NCBI GenBank assembly: GCA_028274465.1
Contig: CM051455.1
Coordinates: 128,127,462-128,191,461, forward strand
DNA: 64,000 bases
Origin: Plantago ovata
Lineage: Eukaryota; Streptophyta; Magnoliopsida; Lamiales; Plantaginaceae
Reading direction: 5' to 3'
Shown here in pieces: positions 49,901-59,609 of the stretch. Under the pieces are notes generated by a model. It ran no database searches. It was not told the origin of the DNA and was given only the letters and a program-made list of their open reading frames with translations. The position numbers and the translations under genes are program-made. The first letter of the stretch is position 1; every line of letters starts with the position of its first letter.

Positions 49901-50315
49901 AACCTTGGTCTTAAACACCATGCCAAGGGAAAACTTAGGCTCAAAGTCATGAACATTGTTATGACACAAAGGCTTCTTCTTCTTTCCCTTGGTACCAGCC
50001 TCCTCATCAGAATCAAGCTCTGAGTTGAACTCATCAGAGGAGTTCTTAACCACATCAGACTCCTCATCCACATCACTGTCAGTCTCACTTACATAGCCTT
50101 CTCTGCCTTTGCTAAAGTAACCCTGCTTCTCAGCATTGAAATCTTCTACTACAACCTCTTCTACAACCTTATCTTTCCCCTTAGCATTACTCTGAAACTC
50201 ATAGGCCCTTTCCACAGCTCCATCAATGAAGAATGACATCTCCCTAGCATGAAATCCATCACAAGCACATTGCATAGCTTGAGTGTCATCATCAACAACC
50301 ACTACAAGAAAACAA

Positions 50316-50660
50316 CATTTTAGCAACCACATTTAGCAACCGATCGATCGGTTGCTAAAATTAGCGACCGATCGGTCATTTAGCGACGGAAGCGATAAAT
50401 TGCCCTTAAAGCGTCCGGAATTTAGCGACGGATGGGTTATCCGTCGCTAAATAGCGACGGATGACACCATCCGTCGCAAGGTTTTAATTTCTTTTCTTTT
50501 TCTTTTTGGCTGGTCAACACATTAGCGACGGATGGTTCCATCCGTCGCTAAAATACATTAAAAAAAAATTAAAAAAGGCAGCGACGGATGGTGTCTTCCG
50601 TCGCAAATATAGCGACCGATCGCTATATTTGCGACGGACCACCATCCGTCGCTGAGTTCT
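50316..50660. repeat. Left subterminal repeat array of the CACTA
   Basis: At least eight copies of GCGACGGATG or its complement, plus GCGACCGATCG variants, several arranged as inverted pairs. Confidence 0.85.
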
Positions 50661-51189
50661 TTATCTTCATCATCCCCGCTCCTCATCGGCAGAACACGCA
50701 CAACACACACACGACCATTATCCGCGGCTCCAATCTCTCATCCCCTATTTTCTTCGTTTCTTCACCATTTCAATCAATATTATAGTTATTTTGAAGCTCT
50801 TCCATCAAGGAACAAGTGTAGCTATTCAATTGCGTGATTATTTCCCCATTTCTTCCGCAATCAAAGGTATATATTTCGAACCCTAACTTGTCTAAATTTT
50901 AGTATTCTTCATTTTTTTTTCAATTCATTGAATTGTATGCATTCTACTAGTATCTATCATGTTGTTTAGCTCAAATTAGGGGGGATGAACAAGTTTTAGT
51001 TGGTGAATTGATAGATTTGGTATGAATTGGGTATTTTATAGTTTAGTTCGATTATGTTTGGGATTTGAATTGGGTTCGATTATATTTGGGATTTGAATTT
51101 GGTTCGATTATGTTTGGGATTATCTACGTAGTTAGTTTTGTTCAATTAGTGTAGTTTGTTTGGGATATACTAATTAGATTTGAAAATTG

Positions 51190-51520
51190 CATAAGTATAA
51201 TTATAATGGAAATATGAGTAATTATAGTGTATTGTAATTAGTTATTATAATGGAAATTGTATAAATATAATGAAAATATAGATAAATATAGGTAATTATA
51301 GTGTATTGCAAGTTTTTATTATAATGAAATTCCATAAGTATAATGGAAATATATAGATAAATATAGGTAATTATAGTGTATTGGTAGTTGTTACTATAAT
51401 GCAAATTGCATAATTATAATAAAAAATATATGTAATTATAGTGTATTGTAAGTAGTTATTATAATGTAAATTGTACAAGTATAATAGAAATATAGATAAA
51501 TATAGGTAATTATTGTTTAA
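51190..51520. repeat. AT-rich tandem repeat in the CACTA
   Basis: About four to five diverged units of roughly 80-90 bp, built of TAATTATAGTGTATTG, TTATTATAATG and AAATATAGATAAATATAGG. Confidence 0.75.
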
Positions 51521-51720
51521 AAAAATTGTTAGTATGAAGGAAATAACTCATTGATAAATTAAAGTTAGAAGATAATATGAGTATTTTTATTTCTAATGTA
51601 GAAATATTGGGAGTATATATAATGCAATGTAAAAAATTGATAATTAAAATGAGTACTTGGTGAAAAACAACGTTAGCCGCAATGTACTAAACTTCCATTG
51701 GCCAGGTTTAGCATTCAATT

Positions 51721-52100
51721 ATGAATCCCGATCGTACTTGGATGTACAGTAGGATTGCAGATGGAATACTTTTGCCTACGTTTGTACAAGGGGTCAATGC
51801 ATTTGTCGAATTTGCATTGTCAAAACCCGAGTGTTTGAGTACTGGGATGATGAAGTGTCCTTGCAACCATAAGAAATGTAGGAACCGTCAGTACTTACCC
51901 TCTACGGTGGTTGTAGACCATTTGAAGCTGCTGTACCTATAAATGCTCGATCCAAAGTTGAGTATGTGGAGAAGGACGAGTCAATTAACAACTCGTACCA
52001 AGAAGAAGATGTCGATGGTCAGGCTAGAAAACCTGTACAGGCTACAATAGAAGTTATTCAGCTGCATGATGATGTTTTCATTGACTTACAACCAGAGTAG
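51721..52100 (+). pseudogene. CACTA TNPD N-terminus (transposase-associated domain), truncated
   Basis: The frame from 51721 reads DRTWMYSRIADGILLPTFVQ, GVNAFVEFAL and MKCPCNHKKCRNRQYL, then VVVDHL, the conserved Transpos_assoc domain found at the N-terminus of CACTA TNPD transposases (Trp, then the CPC/C cluster). A frameshift near 51930 leads to an acidic continuation (SKVEYVEKDESINNSYQEED) that stops at about 52100. The whole Transposase_21 catalytic region is missing, so this part cannot catalyse transposition. Confidence 0.75.
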
Positions 52101-52490
52101 ATTATAGAGGGTACGTGAATTAGTACTAGGTAGTTAGATTAGACTTAGATTAGACTTATCTATCAGGCATATAATAAAAAAATGTTCATTACTTTATCTC
52201 TTCGATGAAAAGATACGTTAGCCGCCGCAATGTACTAAACTTCTATTGGTCAGGTTTAGCATTCAAATATGTCAGAACGTACACTGAGGATTCCCTTACT
52301 TGAGGTTTGGAAAGCCAACTGGCTTTTGGGAGTTCCGCCCAAAGAGTGGATGCCGAGTCCCCTTCATGATGTTTGGGAGTCCTACTGGCGTGACCACCCG
52401 AATGTCTAGTGTCGTTCCTTGCTATATCTCTGATTGTACATGTTTTATATTCAATTGTGTATGTACTAACATGGATCTTTGTATTGCAGA

Positions 52491-54270
52491 TGCCACGACC
52501 CAGGAGGCCACGATACATGACCCGCAGTCCCAGAGGGATGATACCGACGGAGAGGACACCGGGCAGGGCTCACAGCAGGGCTCCCCTACTGTTTTTGGGA
52601 CTCCACCTGGTCGAGCAGGGGATCGACTCCTCATTCCTCCCTCCACGACCCGTGGGCCCACGTTCCAGACGACGGTTATCCTTTTCAAAGGCCGGAAGAT
52701 GGTCTTATGTGGAATGGTCGCCCTGTCCTTTACCCCAATGGAGAGAAGTAAGTATTAGACATTAACTGATTTACGAACTTTTAATATATATATACCGAAC
52801 TAACCTTGTCACTATTGACTTACCTGTTCTTCACAGGTTGTATGGGGAGCGCGCTGCTAAAGTACTCAGTGCGATAATACGGAACAGAATGGTCCCACCG
52901 CAAGAGGGTGGCAGCCAGTGGCATTGCATCCCGGACCAAATTAAGGGAGAGCTGTTCGAGGAGCTGAGGGTGAGTTAATAATTGTACAATAATTACCGAA
53001 TTGTTTGTGTTGTGAGTGGTATGTTAGCCACTTTGTGTGAGTGGTATGTTAGCCACTGTACTTGGGTGATATGTTAGTCACCATTGTTATATTAAAATAT
53101 AGGACAATGTGAGTGGTATGGTTGCCACTATATTTGAGTGGTATGTTAGCCACTGAACTTGGGTGATATGTTAGTCACCGATATACCTGAATAGATGTTG
53201 TTTTCCCTTGTTATATATTTGATACATGTTAGCTCCCCTTGTTATACTTGAATGTTTTTTAAGTATTCACCAACGTATGTGTTTCGATGTTTATTTGTAA
53301 TTGTGTAGAAAGAATTCTTCCTTCCGAAAGCATTGCTGATGGATCTCTGGTGGAGCTTCAACTCTCACGGTAGTGCCCTTTACAAGTGCATGGTTCATAG
53401 CCTGAAGAAAATGTGGAAAGAAAACCGTCCACGTACCGGTGATTGGCCCGGAGATGCAATTTGGGAGGCGTGGAAGGTGTATTGGGCTGACGGGAGAGTC
53501 CAGGCGCAGGCTGACCAGAACACTAAGAACCGGAAGAAGCAGCCGAATGATGGGACACGTACCCTGGTGACACACCGTTTTGGCTCTGAGTCGATCGCTA
53601 CAGCACATGTGAGGCAGAAGGTAAGTATATTAACTTTGTGAATTCATCATTCTTATACTTGTTATTTACTTGCATTTCGAACTTTCAAACTAAGTATATG
53701 ATGCTTTCATGTGTCATTCAGTTGAAGGATAAGGAGAGTCTCCTATTCACCCTGTTCTCGAGATCTCAGAAGGCCAAGAACGGACAGTGGTTGTGTGACG
53801 AGGCCACAGCAATTGCGGTAAGTATCAACAATACATGTGTTTATTAAATACTGATGATTTCATAACTAATTAACAACATAACTAACACCTTATACTCTTG
53901 ATTTATAATTTCAGACGGCCTACGAGGACAGGACAGGATTCGTGATCAGGATCTCACTGTTGAGGAAATGAATGACATTTTCCTCGAGGTGAATCCTCCA
54001 GACGAGAAGGGCCGTCGCTTGGGACTGGGGAGTGCAGCAGCCGTCCCTGAATTGGACTCGAGGCCGACTCGTCGTTCCCGTGCCAGTACATCTTCATCAT
54101 CTTCAGCAGCAGCTTTCGCTCGAGAGCAGGCCCTCTTACTTCAGTTGCAGGAGAGGGATGAGGAGGTGAAGAGGCTAGCTGCGGAGCAGGCTGCGCAGAA
54201 GGCACAATATGGTACTATGTTTGCTGAGCTGTATGCGAAGCTGGGGATGGATCCACCTCCCTTTCCATGA
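52491..54270 (+). pseudogene. CACTA TNPA-like protein (Transposase_24 type), frameshifted
   Basis: Exons read by eye: about 52491-52747, 52837-52969, 53309-53620, 53722-53817, 53915-54270. The spliced frame reads WNGRPVLYPNGEKLYGERAA, AIIRNRMVPPQ, WHCIPDQIKGELFEELR, KEFFLPKALLMDLWWSF, SLKKMWKENRP, THRFGSESI and LKDKESLLFTLFSRS, matching plant Ptta/En/Spm Transposase_24 proteins. A coiled coil near the C-terminus (QLQERDEEVKRLAAEQ) ends at GMDPPPFP. The first exon needs a frame change near 52620 and the last near 53935. TNPA-type proteins bind the subterminal repeats. The gene is broken but largely complete. Confidence 0.75.
53005..53182. repeat. Tandem repeat in an intron of the TNPA-like gene
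   Basis: Six to seven copies of a 20-22 bp unit, GAGTGGTATGTTAGCCAC or GGGTGATATGTTAGTCAC, partly interrupted. Confidence 0.85.
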
Positions 54271-54532
54271 TACCCCTATCCTTTTCGACTTTATTTACTA
54301 TTTTCTACATGAATACTGTGTACACTATGATATTATTTTGGATTAGTATTGTGTACGTATGATTATTATTATATGTATGGAGGGTTTTGGTACATTTATT
54401 ATGATTTTTTTGGATTATTTTTTGGTTTATTTGGTCTATAGAATTTCTGTAACATGTTGCTTAATTAAACAGGTTGCATTTGATTTTGGGTCTCATTATT
54501 ATATCTAAAAAATCAAAAATAAAAATAAAAAA

Positions 54533-54905
54533 TTAGCAACCGATGGACTCATCCGTCGCTATATTCAGCAACGGATGAGTTTATCCGTTGCTAAAAGTCC
54601 CGGACATTTAGCGACGGATAAAGCTCATCCGTTGCTAACATTTAGCAACCGATGAGACTCATCCGTCGCTAAAAGTCCGGTGACTTTAGCGACGGATTAG
54701 TCATCGGTTGCTAAAAGTCAACCTCATTTTCCGTCGCTAATCCGTCGCAAATTCGCGACGGAAACTTCATCGGTCGCTAATTCGCTAGCGACCAACGGTT
54801 TAGCGACGACGAATTTATCCGTCACTAAAAACACCGATCGGTTGCTAGCTAATATTAGCGACCGATCGGCCTTCGTTAGCGACGGATGGTTCCGTCGCTA
54901 AAGGC
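54533..54905. repeat. Right subterminal repeat array of the CACTA
   Basis: A dozen or more copies of TTAGCGACGGAT or its complement, with AGCAACCGATG variants, mirroring the left end. Confidence 0.85.
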
Positions 54906-55900
54906 CTTCCTCCTTGTAGTGAACATGAAACCTCCCCCTTTTGTAAACCAAAAACCTCCTCACAGGCCCTACCTTACAATAGTCAGCAACGTCATTCAAC
55001 TTGGCCATACAAATCTCCTCAATCCTAACAAAATCCATCTTAATGAGCCTTCCCTTCACATATTTTTGCTTTCCACCAAAGTTAGAGTCCACAATTTCAC
55101 CACCATAGTGCACAGCAACAGTAACATCACTAGAATTTTCATCTGTTCATAAATAAATTAAATTCTTAAAACCTAAGCAACAGTATATCAATGTAACAGT
55201 GGTTCTGTCTCTGTTTCATGCATGAAATTGTATACAATGCATGCATATATGCCTATTTACTACTGTACTTTGTGATTTCTTCTTATTATAACACAAAAAT
55301 AAACAATACTACTACTAAAATATAGCATATGGCATGGCAGTAACATTAAAGTCTCCAGCCTTACCATTATTTTACTTCAATTCACAAAGTTCTAGCATAA
55401 TAAACATTAAACAAAGTCTAAGAAGTAGATATTAAACATTAAATAGCTTACCATATGTAGGATGTGGCATCAACAACTCTTCTTGATCTCTTAAATTCAT
55501 GTTTTCTTGTCTTCAATGCAGATTCTCCAATATTCAAAGTGTTTAAGGTTGTCTAGAGGGGACCAGAGAGAATTGCGGCTGGAAGGAGTAAATGTGATGT
55601 TGTTGCAGCCGGTAAGAACAAGGGTAAGGTAACAAATGGAGGGAAATGTTCTTACTAGGTCAATTTTTCCACCAAATTTGCACTACAAGGTAAAAAACTG
55701 TGTTGGCATGTGTGAATATGTGCTTGGAGTGTGTTATTTGGCCATTTGGAAGTGATTTGGACGTGGGGTTTGATGACTGGGAAGGCTGGACATGACTTGG
55801 CACCTTGGTATACCTTAATTCACATGGTATGCTCTAATTCACGTGAAAACGCCGCTCTATACACCGAAAGAGGACCAAAAGCGCAGAGTTCGTCCAGAGC

Positions 55901-55954
55901 GGGACTAAAACCGCGGCGGACGGAGAGAAAATGGACCAAAAGTGCAATTTTCCC
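55901..55954 (-). repeat. Right terminal inverted repeat of the MULE
   Basis: Reverse complement begins GGGAAAATTGCACTTTTGG and runs through TCCGTCCGCCGCGG to GTTTTAGTCC. Confidence 0.9.
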
Positions 55955-55964
55955 GGTATGACAG

Positions 55965-56085
55965 AGAGACTCACCCCAGAGAAGGTCGAACCTAGGGTCC
56001 AATTTATTTTGTTTGGGCTACCATTTAGATCATCAACATCCAATTTTTGCAAAGGTGGGCTTGGATTGAACTATATCGATCGGAA
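55965..56085 (-). pseudogene. Coding-like exon fragment flanking the MULE
   Basis: On the minus strand the frame reads NPSPPLQKLDVDDLNGSPNK and INWTLGSTFSG, then meets a donor-like GGG/GTGAGT just before the MULE target site. It may be the upstream exon of the minus-strand gene remnant at 44258-44736, which would put the MULE in their intron. The phases I read do not match without a further shift, so this stays a suggestion. Confidence 0.3.
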
Positions 56086-56420
56086 TCCTTTGGTGACACT
56101 TGATGTCTTATTTTGAAGCAATTGGATATGAAAAAATAACATTTGTAACAGTGAGAGGCGCTGGACATTTTGTACCAATTTACCAGTCAGAACGCGCTTT
56201 GGTCTTGTTTTCATCCTTTATAGCAGGAAAGCTTCCACCAAGTGCCATATAAATCATTGCTATGTTGTTCCATTATGGACAAACCTTATTCTATTCTGTT
56301 CTATCAGCTTCTTCTTGAGGTTGAAACCTTAATTAATACCAGAGCGAACTCCTTAATTTGTATCAATTTTGTTTTCTGTTTTCGGTTTTTATGTACTTGT
56401 TTACTGTTCTGACGCAATTT
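56086..56420 (+). pseudogene. Duplicated 3'-terminal exon and UTR of the SCPL gene
   Basis: The segment matches 40200-40590 closely: AATCCTTTGGTGACACTTGAT, then the last exon (GCAATTGGATATGAAAA, encoding [19 protein letters not shown], the active-site His region), stop codon and 3' flank. A deletion removes the first codons of the exon (GTTGGAGGTTAT). There are no upstream exons, so it is a stranded duplicate. Confidence 0.85.
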
Positions 56421-56784
56421 GATACCTTGAGATGGAGCTGGCCTTGTTGCTACTTGCTACTAATGAAACTCTAGTTCCTGTAGCCTTAACCATAAAATAA
56501 AGTTCATGATATGAGCTTTTAATTATCTTCTGACTTTTATGTCCTCATAAAAATCCACGTTAACTGCTGCAACTACAGCGTGACCGTGGCTAACCATTTT
56601 GTGAAAATTAGACAGATTGAGACAGGAAGAAAATATATCACAGGAGAAAGAAAGCATGAGTTACTTACCCAAAGCATTATTGTTATGAAGCAGGCCAACA
56701 GTAAAGTACAAAGTAAAAGTTTGACTGATTTTGGTTGGGTAAAATATTGTTCCAATGCATGCATCTGAAGCATGATATTACCAG

Positions 56785-56830
56785 TATTTAAACACAAGTA
56801 CTTGAGCTTAATTGGGAGTACTCACTCTAT

Positions 56831-56862
<32 letters not shown>
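56785..56862 (+). promoter_or_regulatory. Core promoter and CT-rich leader of the aspartic protease gene
   Basis: TATTTAAA at 56785-56792 acts as the likely TATA box, followed by a (CT)n tract at about 56835-56862 in the leader, about 30 bp before the start region. The same block, from GCATCTGAAGCATGA through TATTTAAACAC, recurs at 41370, 61830, 62075 and, inverted, near 62520-62560. Confidence 0.55.
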
Positions 56863-56867
<5 letters not shown>

Positions 56868-56894
56868 TCTTCTTTAACTTAACATATACCAACC

Positions 56895-58292
56895 ATGTCT
56901 GCCCTACTGATCACAGTCATATCACTAATGATTTCCTTAACTTGTTCTATCCTGATACCTCCTGCCTCCTCCAAACCTTTACTCATCAAATTAAAACACC
57001 ACTATCAAAATACAACCACCTACATTTCCCCAGCAATCATCCACCCACAAGATGATGAGGCTGAAGACCGTGACCGGATCATAATCGGTCACAAGGGCAG
57101 CTATGATTATGGGGTCTACCAATATGTAGCTCTTGTCGATGTTGGCAACCATACTGAAGTGTCACTGGTTATGGATACTGGGAGTTCCTTCATCTGGATC
57201 AAGTGCTGGCCCTGCTGTGAATTTCAGCTAACAAAAGCAGCTTACGACCCTACCCGTACTGAAGCCATCCCAATTTCTAATGATGATCTTAAATATTGTA
57301 GCTCTCACTTTTCAAGTCAAATTGTGGGTACAGGCAGTGGTGATCGATGCAGCTTTGAAGTCAGATACGGGACTGGAGAGTTTGCGAGGGGCACCCTGTT
57401 CAAAGACGACTTTGTGTTCACGGAAACAACAAAACCATTAGTTTTTGGGTGTGCATATGAGTCGGATGTAACACCATTGTTTGACGGAGTCCTTGGTTTA
57501 GGGCCGAGGTACAGTTCACTTCCTAGACAGTTGCAGTCCTCCAGATTCGGGTATTGCGTGGGAAACCTGTTCAATACAAGCTACCAAGATAGTCAACTGG
57601 CGATAGGAAGCAACATTCCACTTGGTAAACCCACCACCACCACCAAGTTGATCTTCGGTAAGGAATTCATAAATGGGGAGCCATTGCTTTGGAAAGAGCA
57701 TTACTTTGTTAATCTGGAAAGTATCCTTTTCGACAATATAGCCCTGAATATTGACCCAGACGTATTCAAAATCAAAAACGTTGCAGGGGTGAATCCAGTA
57801 ACAAGAAGGCGAACTTATGACCAAACGGGTGGAATGATATTAGACATAGGTAGCACATTTAGTTTTCTACCTGATAGTGCAACCGATGCTATTGAGCGGA
57901 GGGTAGTAGAAGCAATTACCAAATCGAGGTCTCCGCTCAAGCGCGTATACGGCCCATCTGTCGGTTATGTGGACAGCAAGCAAGAGCAGAGGGAGTACAA
58001 GCGGACGTGCTTCATGGGGGATTTCAAGAGGGACTTAATCGATTTTCCAACTATGAGTTTGGCATTTGAGGGAGGTGCAACCATGAACCTCAAACCCCAT
58101 CACATCTTCGAACAAGTTAGATCCCAGTATTTTTGCCTCTCAATTTACCCAAGATTGATGGCACAAATGCCTTTTGGCATCTTAGGTTCGTTATTGCAAA
58201 GGGACTTTTATATTGCATATGATCTTGCAGGGCGCACCGTGTCGTTTCAGCCCATGGACTGTGCTGAACTTTATGTAGAGTTCAGTGACTAA
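56895..58292 (+). CDS. A1-family aspartic protease (nepenthesin/CND41-like), intronless
   Basis: A 465-residue secretory-pathway protease in one exon. Residues 1-26 form a signal peptide (ALLITVISLMISLTCSILIP). A short propeptide-like segment follows. The first catalytic motif is DTGSS with Asp94, followed by WIKCWPCCEF (Cys-rich, as in plant A1B proteases). The flap contains Tyr158 in VRYGTGEFARGTL. VFGCAYESD and DGVLGLG are typical A1B markers. The second catalytic motif is LDIGSTFSFL with Asp317, where most members have DSGT; Ile in the second place is unusual. The C-terminus GILGSLLQRDFYIAYDL with VSF is standard. The frame is clean. Length fits the family (about 430-470). Flanking partial copies and two inverted repeats derive from this gene or a close relative. 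Confidence 0.9.
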   Translation: MSALLITVISLMISLTCSILIPPASSKPLLIKLKHHYQNTTTYISPAIIHPQDDEAEDRDRIIIGHKGSYDYGVYQYVALVDVGNHTEVSLVMDTGSSFIWIKCWPCCEFQLTKAAYDPTRTEAIPISNDDLKYCSSHFSSQIVGTGSGDRCSFEVRYGTGEFARGTLFKDDFVFTETTKPLVFGCAYESDVTPLFDGVLGLGPRYSSLPRQLQSSRFGYCVGNLFNTSYQDSQLAIGSNIPLGKPTTTTKLIFGKEFINGEPLLWKEHYFVNLESILFDNIALNIDPDVFKIKNVAGVNPVTRRRTYDQTGGMILDIGSTFSFLPDSATDAIERRVVEAITKSRSPLKRVYGPSVGYVDSKQEQREYKRTCFMGDFKRDLIDFPTMSLAFEGGATMNLKPHHIFEQVRSQYFCLSIYPRLMAQMPFGILGSLLQRDFYIAYDLAGRTVSFQPMDCAELYVEFSD

Positions 58293-58519
58293 GTAGTTTT
58301 ATGTTTTTTAAGAATGAATTAGTAGCGGTAATTAATTTAACATCTTGTTCTCTATTGGGTTATTATCATTATTATTATTAAAAAAAAAAACAATGTGCAA
58401 TTTCTAAGTAGTTTTATGTTTTTTAAGAATGAATTAGTAACGGTAATTAATTTAACATCTTGTCTCTATTGGGTTATTATCATTATTATTATTAAAAAAC
58501 AAAACAATGTGCAATTTCT
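58288..58519. repeat. Tandem duplication downstream of the protease
   Basis: A unit of about 116 bp (AGTAGTTTTATGTTTTTTAA...AATGTGCAATTTCTA) is present twice with very few differences, the first copy starting at the stop codon of the protease gene. It duplicates the 3' UTR. Confidence 0.88.
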
Positions 58520-58717
58520 ATGCAACTAGTAATTGTATTGTATTGTATTTTTATTTATGTTTAAACTGCTGATCCAAGAAAGAAAGAAAGACTCCTAAAG
58601 GAGAATAAATTATCAAGAGTCCAGATTAAACAAGAGTTCAAATTAATTAAACTACTGAGTTGTTAAATTATTATTTATGTATAAACCTCGAACTTGTGTC
58701 CGGCCAGTTAGTTGAAG

Positions 58718-59269
58718 ATGGCTCGAGGTTGCGGCAAAAGGGTTATTTCAGTAGCACCAACAACAATGATGATGATGATGATGCTTCAAGTTCTTCTTGG
58801 ATCATGTGATTCTTCAAGTACTGGACGACTAGACCAAGAGCATGATCAGAAATATCCTCCTCCTCTAGACCACCAGGGTGACATATGGGTGCCTTGGGAG
58901 GAATTTGAGGGCCCGATTTCTGTGTATCAGGTTTGGGAAGACGGTCAATGGGTAGAGAAGAAGGAGCGATTACCACCAGATGCCCCCCAGGATGAGAGCG
59001 ATATGACACAGACTTGGTTAGACTGCCACTTCCACAACTACTGCCCAGGTTCTGGCTCTGCCTGTCTAGTGCGCCGCGATCGACTAAGACATTGTGTATT
59101 TCACTACGATCATCGAGTAAGACGTGATTTCAAGCAGAGAGGAAGAGTAAGACCTGATTTCCTCAGAGCTCTCTCTATAATCTACAAGAACAATCAAACT
59201 GCTATCGATCACAGGCTCTGCCAAGTCCACTACTCCCTATGTCCCCAACATCTTCGACATATACAATAG
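58718..59269 (+). CDS. Hypothetical small secreted cysteine-containing protein
   Basis: I do not recognise the family. The first ATG in frame is 58718 (MARGCGKR); it gives 183 residues. A hydrophobic, Met-rich stretch (APTTMMMMMMLQVLLGS) resembles a signal peptide ending near GSCDSSS. The mature part is acidic and Trp/Pro-rich at first (GDIWVPWEEFEGPISVYQVW), then basic with six Cys: CHFHNYC, SACL, RHC, then RLCQVHYSLC. Spacing is C-x5-C-x6-C-x9-C and C-x6-C. Paired Cys suggest disulphides outside the cell. One exon, clean frame, immediately downstream of the aspartic protease in the same orientation. No lesion seen; expression unknown. Confidence 0.6.
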   Translation: MARGCGKRVISVAPTTMMMMMMLQVLLGSCDSSSTGRLDQEHDQKYPPPLDHQGDIWVPWEEFEGPISVYQVWEDGQWVEKKERLPPDAPQDESDMTQTWLDCHFHNYCPGSGSACLVRRDRLRHCVFHYDHRVRRDFKQRGRVRPDFLRALSIIYKNNQTAIDHRLCQVHYSLCPQHLRHIQ

Positions 59270-59600
59270 TAGTTGGTTGACTTCAGGGTATATATGTTCA
59301 GTTCAGATTCATTAAATTCAGTTCACTTTAATTATTTTTTTTTCAGTTCACTTTAATTCAGTTCCTCATCAAATATATGGATATATAACATTGATTTTAC
59401 TATTTTTGTTTGTTTATTTACTTACCTTGTTCTTCAAAAGATGGTCAAAGGCAAGGATAGGGAAGGTAAGTAAATCATGAACAAGTACAAGTAATAATGC
59501 TAACCAATTTACAATACTTTTGCTCATCACTTAGACTGTAAGTCTGTATAATCAACACTTGAGCTAACCAACCCTTTACCAAGGCTAAAGAAACAAAACA
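59270..59600. other. Spacer downstream of the secreted protein gene
   Basis: AT-rich, with two closely spaced copies of CAGTTCACTTTAATT at about 59321 and 59344. No gene is supported. Confidence 0.4.
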
Positions 59601-59609
59601 TGCATGAGA

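Larger units (their letters stand above)
50300..54921 (+). mobile_element. Non-autonomous CACTA (En/Spm) element nested in the MULE
   Basis: The ends are CACTACAAGAAAA (50300 on) and CTTGTAGTG (to 54921). They are flanked by the 3-bp target duplication AAC (50297-50299 and 54922-54924), diagnostic of CACTA elements. Both ends (about 50316-50660 and 54533-54905) carry dense direct and inverted copies of a subterminal motif around TTAGCGACGGATG or its complement CATCCGTCGCTAA, the presumed TNPA binding sites. Inside are a TNPD-like N-terminus and a Transposase_24-type gene, but the catalytic part of TNPD is absent, so the element is not autonomous. Length 4622 bp. Confidence 0.93.
47545..55500 (-). 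pseudogene. MULE transposase (PB1-like, MULE DDE domain, SWIM), split by a CACTA insertion
   Basis: The transposase cuts and inserts the element by recognising its TIRs. Exon 1: 55500-55452. Exon 2: 55142-54925, then, across the CACTA insertion, 50299 downwards. Removing 50300-54921 and one AAC copy restores the frame: GRFHV continues into VDDDTQAMQ. Domains in order: a PB1-like N-terminus (VTVAVHYGGEIVD, YVKGRLIKMDF); acidic linker; MuDR-type DNA-binding region (GMVFKTKVEFRTCVHAHAV, CGWKLRAHK); MULE catalytic domain with Asp in IGVDGCHLKGPHKG, Asp in ITIMSDKQKGLIKGV, Glu in NNNCESFNKMIL; SWIM finger CTCRRWQLTGLPCKHALAC. Single-base shifts after IPPY (about 48370), near 48310 and at about 48195 separate a Lys-rich stretch, a zinc knuckle (CGYCRDVGHNINSC) and an acidic tail with a further intron (47991-47887), ending at 47545. 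As it stands the gene cannot make full-length transposase. Confidence 0.9.
44851..55954 (-). mobile_element. Mutator-like element (MULE) with TIRs and TSD, carrying three genes
   Basis: The left end GGGAAAATTGCACTTTTGG (44851 on) and the reverse complement of the right end at 55954 match over about 50 bp, with one mismatch and one indel (shared core TTTTCTCTCCGTCCGCCGCG). The element is flanked by GGTATGACAG at 44841-44850 and 55955-55964, a 10-bp (or 9-bp) target duplication typical of Mutator elements. Contents from left: GRF zinc-finger gene (+), accessory gene (-), MULE transposase gene (-) transcribed from the right TIR. A CACTA element (50300-54921) lies inside; without it the MULE would be about 6.5 kb. 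The near-identical ends imply a fairly young insertion, although several one-base indels break its genes. Confidence 0.92.

Noticed and set aside
48554-50023. Plus-strand open frames over the transposase
   Set aside because: They are antisense shadows of the long minus-strand transposase frame.
50300-50332. Start of the MULE transposase at the ATG at 50332
   Set aside because: That ATG and the first eleven or so codons belong to the CACTA terminus; the original coding sequence continues beyond the insertion at 54925.
58712-58717. Upstream start for the secreted protein
   Set aside because: The codon at 58712 is TTG; the first ATG in frame is at 58718.
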